Positions 58,817-64,000 of a stretch of DNA of 64,000 bases are shown here, in pieces. The position numbers and the translations under genes are program-made. Source of the DNA: Blakeslea trispora (taxonomy: Eukaryota > Mucoromycota > Mucoromycetes > Mucorales > Choanephoraceae); assembly GCA_025331445.1 (NCBI GenBank), contig JAIWNE010000040.1:124001-188000 (forward strand), in the 5' to 3' direction. The notes under the pieces were generated by a model that worked only from the letters and a program-made list of their open reading frames with translations, searched no databases and had not been told where the DNA came from. Within the stretch, counting starts at the first letter, position 1, and each line of letters starts with the position of its first letter.

Positions 58817-60891
58817 ATGCACAATATCAGCAAACGAAATTGGAAATTCATATCCGGATTTTCGATCGCCATTCTACTGTTTTACCTATGGATTTCCTCT
58901 TATCTCTTGAACAGAAACATCTATTTAAACTTGCAAGAGGATGCATCGGATAATAGTATGCAGGCCAGTAAAAAGAACGCATACGTTACATTTCTTTGCG
59001 ATGATGTGATGGTAACACAGCCTTAGGCTTTTATTATGTCATTCTCTAGCTCATCTCTTTTTCTACAGGCAGAAGCATCAGAAGTCTTGGTGTATTCATT
59101 AAATCAGACAAAGACACAACATGATATTGTTGTTCTTGTATTAGAGGAAGTCAGTCAGCAATCTAGAGACCGACTTGAGCATTTAGGTGCTAAAATCATC
59201 AGTGTTGATCAAGTAAATAAGATAGTTTTCCTTGATTTCACAGTGAGTGTAACCTTTGATTTTTGATTTTATATAGATAAAATACCCTTGGATCTCTGCT
59301 GCTGCTAAAAAGAAAGGTTACAATAAAGCATGTCGATATTCTAAGCTCAACTTGTGGAATTTAACACAATATGCCAAGGTGAGAAGAAAATATACGCTTT
59401 TTTATAGATAAAAAAAAAAGTCTCTCAACAATGAATATCATTTTTAGGTTGTCTTTTTGGATGCTGATACCATGGTAGTTCAAGTAAGTTATCTTGAAAA
59501 GAATGTCCATAGCTGTGATTAAACAAGAGAAAATCGTTTTCTTGTGTAGCCTCTAGACGAGCTATTTGATTATCCCGAATTTTCAGCTGTGGTAGATATA
59601 GGAGGCGTTCTCAACACAGGTGTATTTGTAGCTGAACCAAAAGAAGAGACATTCAAGGATATCATGAGTACCTACTTGAACGCACCAAGTTACAATCAAG
59701 GCGATCAAGGATTCTTAAACTATTATTTCAACAAGACTACACATCCTTTACCTGGCAACTATAACATCTTGGTGAAATTCACAGCAAGTATCGCTATATT
59801 ATACAAAATGAAACCCTTTGATCAACTTACATGTATTATCAACAGCATTTCTCTACATTAGCCAGATCATTTATTGCTAACAAAAAGGCAAAGGTATTGC
59901 ATTTCACAAGTGAAACCAAGCCTTGGAACTTCCATTTCGAGCACCATGTTACCTGGAGAGAAAACTATGATGGCTATCTCTTTGGTTTATGGACAAAGGC
60001 ATTGAGACACATGAATGCAAAGTTGACAACAGCTGGGCTGTTGAAGGAATCAGACGAATGGGAGAATCAAGCGAGAATCAATTATGTTTGCGAGTCTCAA
60101 TTACAGCCTGATTACGGAAGAAACTACGCCAACACAAAGCAATTTACCATCATCCTTCATCTATCTTCAGAAACAAGTCAACCTGTATTGGAAAACATGT
60201 TGCGTCTCTATGCTTCCTCTAGCAAAGTGAGCCAAATATTCATTCGCTCAAGTCAAGACTATCCTGTCACTTTGAAAAAGAGCTATATTCGTAAATTGCG
60301 TATCCATAAGCCTATCCATATCGTACCTTCAAGCCCATACCAATCTGCAAACAACAAGTTTAATCCTATACAAGGCATCAAGACGGATGGTGTTCTCTTG
60401 CTGGATGATCATGTAAGGAAAGGAAAGAGAAAAGCGATTGCTGTTGTATTGACGATGTCATTTAGATGATACAATCAGTTCAAGAACTTGAGTTTGCCTT
60501 TCATGTATGGAGCATGAATAAGGATTCTATTGTGGGCTATCAGTCATACTCTCATCAAAATGAGCATTCAGTTGACAATAACCATCCATACAGTATGATA
60601 TCCAGCAAGGCCATGTGGATGAGATCTGATTTGTTATACGCCTACAGTTGTCTATTACCCAGTCAAATTCATTATGTTGTAGACCAACAGCCTGAGTGTC
60701 TTGATGTTGCTATCAATATGCTTGCCAGTGGTATGACAGGCGTTGCTCCTTTACTGATAGACAGTCCACTCTTGAATCAATCAACAGATGCTTCTCTACC
60801 ATTCTCTACCTGTATCAAGAGTCTTTCTCGTTTCTTTGATGGCAAAAACACACTTGTTTCTAATAATCAAATAGTAAAGCAAACTTCATAA
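58817..60891 (+). CDS. GT8-GT64 glycosyltransferase fusion, type II membrane
   Basis: Seven exons (58817-59011, 59069-59212, 59277-59378, 59448-59483, 59550-59771, 59846-60412, 60466-60891) give 563 residues, all in phase. A signal anchor at about residues 11-31 (FISGFSIAILLFYLWISSYL) places the rest in the Golgi lumen. Residues 50-300 are a GT8 (glycogenin/GUX-like) domain: KVVFLDADTMVV with the DxD (Asp152, Asp154), LNTGVFVAEP, NQGDQGFLNYYF and KVLHFT. Residues 330-540 match GT64 (the EXT/EXTL C-terminal domain): FTIILHLSSETSQPVLENML, NNKFNPIQGIKTDGVLLLDDH and LEFAFHVWSMNKDSIVGYQS. The GT64 metal triad reads Asp-Asp-His instead of Asp-Asp-Asp. GT8 members often transfer glucuronic acid or glucose, GT64 members N-acetylhexosamine; the actual product is unknown. 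Confidence 0.82.
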
Positions 60892-60928
60892 ATATATAGA
60901 TTACAACAACAACAATAAAACTTTATTC
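60892..60928. other. 37-bp tail-to-tail gap
   Basis: The stop codons of the GT8-GT64 gene and MED17 are 37 bp apart. The gap contains ACAACAACAACAATAAA, with a likely plus-strand poly(A) signal AATAAA. Overlapping 3' UTRs are unavoidable. Confidence 0.75.
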
Positions 60929-63855
60929 TTATGGTGTCATCATCGCATCATCTATCATAAGCTTGACCAAGGCAAACACTTTTTCTTTAAAGCTCATAGC
61001 CAACTCAGTTGAAGTATGTTGGCCCAGTTCAATGGTATATATCTTTTCTTCTAATAAGTCAGTAGGGCCTAGTTGGAATTGAACAGAATAAGAAGGTCCA
61101 AGGTGTTTCATACACACAGTACTATTGGTGTAAGGTAAGACAATAAAAAAGAAATTCGATCAGATGAAAAAAAAAAAAACAGGTTACACCATAACAGAAA
61201 AAGCACAGACAAAAATGCTACGTATAAATATATAAAAAACTACTTACATATTTCTCCAAACATGATCGCCACCTTGACTCCACCAAACAGAACCATGAAT
61301 GGCTTCATCTACCTTATTCACTTGCCATAAAAACCGTTGCTTATTGGCTGTACCTATGGCTTCCAAGTAAGGACCATGTCTACTTATGATATCATTGGCA
61401 ATGTTGCAAACAGTCTGCAAACAGATGACTTTGATCTCGCGTGATAAGAAGGATTCAAATTCGGATACATTCTGAAGTACAATCGTTGTTTGTGGGAGGC
61501 ACACGGAAATGGAGCCCGACTGATCCAAGCCGAATTTTAAAGAGGGCCTATAGATGAAAAAAAGTGAACAAACAGAGAAGAGAAAAAAAAGAGAGGTTAT
61601 TTCAATAAAATGTTACTACTCTACCCTTTCAACAGACTAATACCAAGACTTAAGGAGAGTTCAGTATAACCAGGATAGGCATCATACAGACTCTTTTTCG
61701 ATGATGGCATTGACAACAGTTCGCATTTAAAATGAGTTGCAATGGCTATAGAAGCACATAATGGACTTATAAGGTGATGAATAACCTGACGTACACGATC
61801 AAATTGTACCCAAAACCGTGTTAATGATAGAATGGGTAAGAGAATAGGAATTTGTTGGGGGAGAGCACGGGGTGCGATTTGATTGGGTGACTTTGTCCGT
61901 GCGCGCATTGTTGCTGAGGCAACACTACCTACAGATGTGCTGCCTCCGATGGCTCCTGTCACATTGCCTGATGCTGCTGCTGCTGCTGCTACTACTGTTG
62001 CTGTACCGAGACTTGTTCCAGCTGTTACAGTTGCATTTCCTACATTAGGTGTGGTTGTACTGAGTGCTGCATTCGCGTTGCTTGTACCAGAGGCAATGGA
62101 GGATTGTCCTACTTTAGGCGATTGTATACCATTGGCCACTGTAGTAGCTCCATTGACTGTATTGTTTACTTGAGTGGAAGAGTTTGTGGTAGAGGCAGCA
62201 GCAGCCGCTGTAGCAGCAGAAGAGATCAAGAGAGAAGCATCGTGTTGTGCCAGCATAGGATGAATCTCAGGATTGGTGGATAAATATTTTGCTTTTTGTT
62301 TCCATGCATTGTAACGTTGGTGTTGAAGTAACAAAAGTCGGAATGCCAAATTGATGGAACGGCTGATGATAATACTGGCTGAGCTGTCAGCCAATGCAAG
62401 TTTGTTTTCAACAGGCTCTTTTCGAATGGAGAGATCAATGTGGCCATCAATGTTGATGACAATTTCATCGTCAGGAAACCTTACATTACTACTTAATGCC
62501 TGTGCTTCTGCTAAAATGTCTGCAAATAACTCTGCATCAAATACAGTGGCATGTGCATTCTCTAGTTGTGCCTGGACTTTACTATGTGTGCTTGTATTGA
62601 TAGGTAAAGAAGGAACAGTATCTATAGGCAATATCAGAAAATGACATTTGTGCCTTACATGTTGTATTTTCTGTACCTTTCTTTTCTATTTCATCTATCA
62701 TGCCTAAAATCCCTTCAGAGAACCTATTTCGACCGATTTTCAATTGGCCCATATGACTTTGACTGATACTGACAACCACTTGACGCGAATTAGCATGTGG
62801 CAATGACAGCTGTAGATTATTTTCTGCTGTATCGTTGGCTCGTTTTAATTCACCCATAGAAGACTCGTTGAAATCAGAACCAACTAAAAGAAGAAGTAAG
62901 ACCCAAGTACTCCCATTCTCGCTATCATTCGTTTTGGACTTTCTTACTTTCTGCAAATCCATATTGAACAAAAAAAGATGATCCGGTGTTTGCGTTTCCG
63001 AGCTGATGACCCGGAAACATTTGCCAATTGTTTCGTCTAAGATCCAATGCTTCATTCCAAAACACTTGTTCTTTCTCTACCAAGCCCTTTAATGTGGCTG
63101 CACTGTTCTTTAAGAAATCGGCTGCCTGTTTTTGTTTCTAGAAAGCTCGAAATATAAGCATACACACATGATAGAGGCAATCAAGGGCAAACATGGCTTA
63201 CTGTTCTCTTTAAGCCTAAATTAAGCTGAGTCGATTCAAGTTGTGCTTTCATAGTCTGCTTAGGTTTCGTGACATAAGTAGCTGTCAATGATCCAGCAGG
63301 TAATACCAAATCTTTTGTTGTTGCTGATGCACGATTACTTGCAGCCAAGATATTGATCACATCCAATGCAACATCAATTTCACTTTTAGCGTGACTAAAA
63401 CAAAATGTTAACATAAGCTGCATGACTCTATTTGCTGTCAATATTACAATAGCTTATTAATAACAGATTCTCTTAGTTTGATAATGTCAAAACCGGGTGG
63501 TACTGAAGAAACCATGTTGGGTAAAATAGATGGCGCGTCTTGTTTATCTACATTCTGATCTTCGTGTTCATTGCCTTGTTGCTCTTCAATGGCTTGCTTG
63601 AGAGATGCTTCTGTAATGTCTTTCCATTCGCCGCGCTCAAACCAAATGCGGTCAACTGACTGCATCAACTTTTCAGGCAAGCTTACTTCTCTATTAAGCC
63701 ATAGTTTAATACTGTGTTTTGTAAAGAAAAAGGGAGAAAGGTCTTATTTACGTTTTCAAGATTTCTTGACCAAGATTAGTAATGTCGGCTACATGATTGT
63801 CAATGAAAGGTTCTAATGAAATCTTTATCTTTTTAGCTGGTGGTTGCTCAGTCAT
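60929..63855 (-). CDS. MED17: Mediator complex subunit 17
   Basis: Head-module scaffold of Mediator, bridging activators and RNA polymerase II. Eight exons (63855-63752, 63711-63448, 63394-63202, 63137-62948, 62883-62677, 62621-61625, 61547-61248, 61121-60929) give 815 residues. Family features: an N-terminal KKIKISLEPFIDNHV, then IWFERGEWKDITEASLKQAI (the fungal Med17 conserved block), HAKSEIDVALDVINILAA, and the DLRRNNWQM stretch. The middle carries a low-complexity Ala/Thr/Ser/Asn/Gly insertion (about 62200-61890) not usual in the family. The C-terminus holds RFWVQFDRVRQVIHHL and SLSLGISLLKG. The gene is essential in yeast (SRB4). Identification rests on the N-terminal blocks. Confidence 0.88.
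61883..62221 (-). repeat. Low-complexity Ala/Thr/Ser/Asn insertion in MED17
   Basis: About 110 codons made almost only of Ala, Thr, Ser, Asn, Gly and Val (SSAATAAAAASTTNSS, later VVAAAAAASGNVTGA), with a GCA/GCT triplet run near 61972-61990. Keeps the frame open. Probably a disordered loop grown by slippage. Confidence 0.85.
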
Positions 63856-64000
63856 GATCCAAAAAAAAAAAAGATATCGAGATATTGAAAAAAAAAAAGC
63901 AAAAAATAGCTGGAATAATATGTTTTCCCCTTCTCTATTTTTTTTTATGCAAATCAGTCAATCACTATTACTGTAAAAAGCATTTCTTTTCTCTTTTAAA
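63856..64000. other. Upstream region of MED17
   Basis: AT-rich with A runs; presumed promoter. The window ends here. Confidence 0.5.

Noticed and set aside
1..64000. tRNA, rRNA, CRISPR and bacterial-style operon features
   Set aside because: Scanned by eye for B-box (GGTTCRA) and repeat-spacer patterns; none found, and the genome is clearly eukaryotic.

Overview
The window is nuclear DNA of a filamentous fungus, most likely an early-diverging Mucoromycota (Mucorales-type) genome. The evidence is AT-rich sequence, many short introns (about 50-110 nt) with GTAAGT/GTATGT donors, compact UTRs full of poly-A/T runs, and a gene set that includes an SZT2 homologue, which is absent from Saccharomyces. 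No organism-specific marker was seen, so the placement is inference. Most exon models below were joined by hand and checked for frame consistency.

Layout, left to right: 1-1813 (+) 3' part of poly(A)-binding protein; 2012-3977 (-) mitochondrial fumarase; 3978-5795 gene-poor, with a decayed minus-strand coding stretch; 5796-9875 (-) a very large Fanzor/TnpB-like RNA-guided-nuclease-type gene with an in-frame stop that may lie inside an intron; 10877-12438 (+) retromer VPS26; 13079-15635 (-) poly-glutamine protein; 17973-18419 (-) small Tyr/Asn-rich protein; 19475-20290 (+) coiled-coil protein, possibly CENP-H; 20625-22034 (-) Sec2-type Rab exchange factor; 23346-25497 (+) ataxin-10 homologue; 25702-28286 (+) long-chain acyl-CoA synthetase; 29912-30657 (+) secreted lectin-like protein; 32193-35266 (+) DH/PH RhoGEF-like protein; 35339-46869 (-) giant SZT2 homologue; 48720-50510 (+) ectonucleotide pyrophosphatase/phosphodiesterase; 50741-51337 (+) bZIP factor; 52673-53164 (-) small protein with a PP1-docking-like motif; 55582-56640 (+) ORC6; 56729-58070 intact-looking Tc1/mariner transposon; 58817-60891 (+) GT8-GT64 glycosyltransferase fusion; 60929-63855 (-) Mediator subunit MED17.

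Most genes are housekeeping genes with no operon-like logic. Several pairs are tail-to-tail with very short gaps (72 bp for RhoGEF/SZT2, 37 bp for GT8-GT64/MED17), so their 3' UTRs probably overlap. The accessory or unusual content is the Fanzor-like gene with its eroded flank, the Tc1 element, long simple repeats (a 35-codon CAG/CAA tract, a (CT)36 tract, an 18-bp minisatellite) and the GT8-GT64 fusion, which may act in the uronic-acid-rich cell wall typical of this group (inference).
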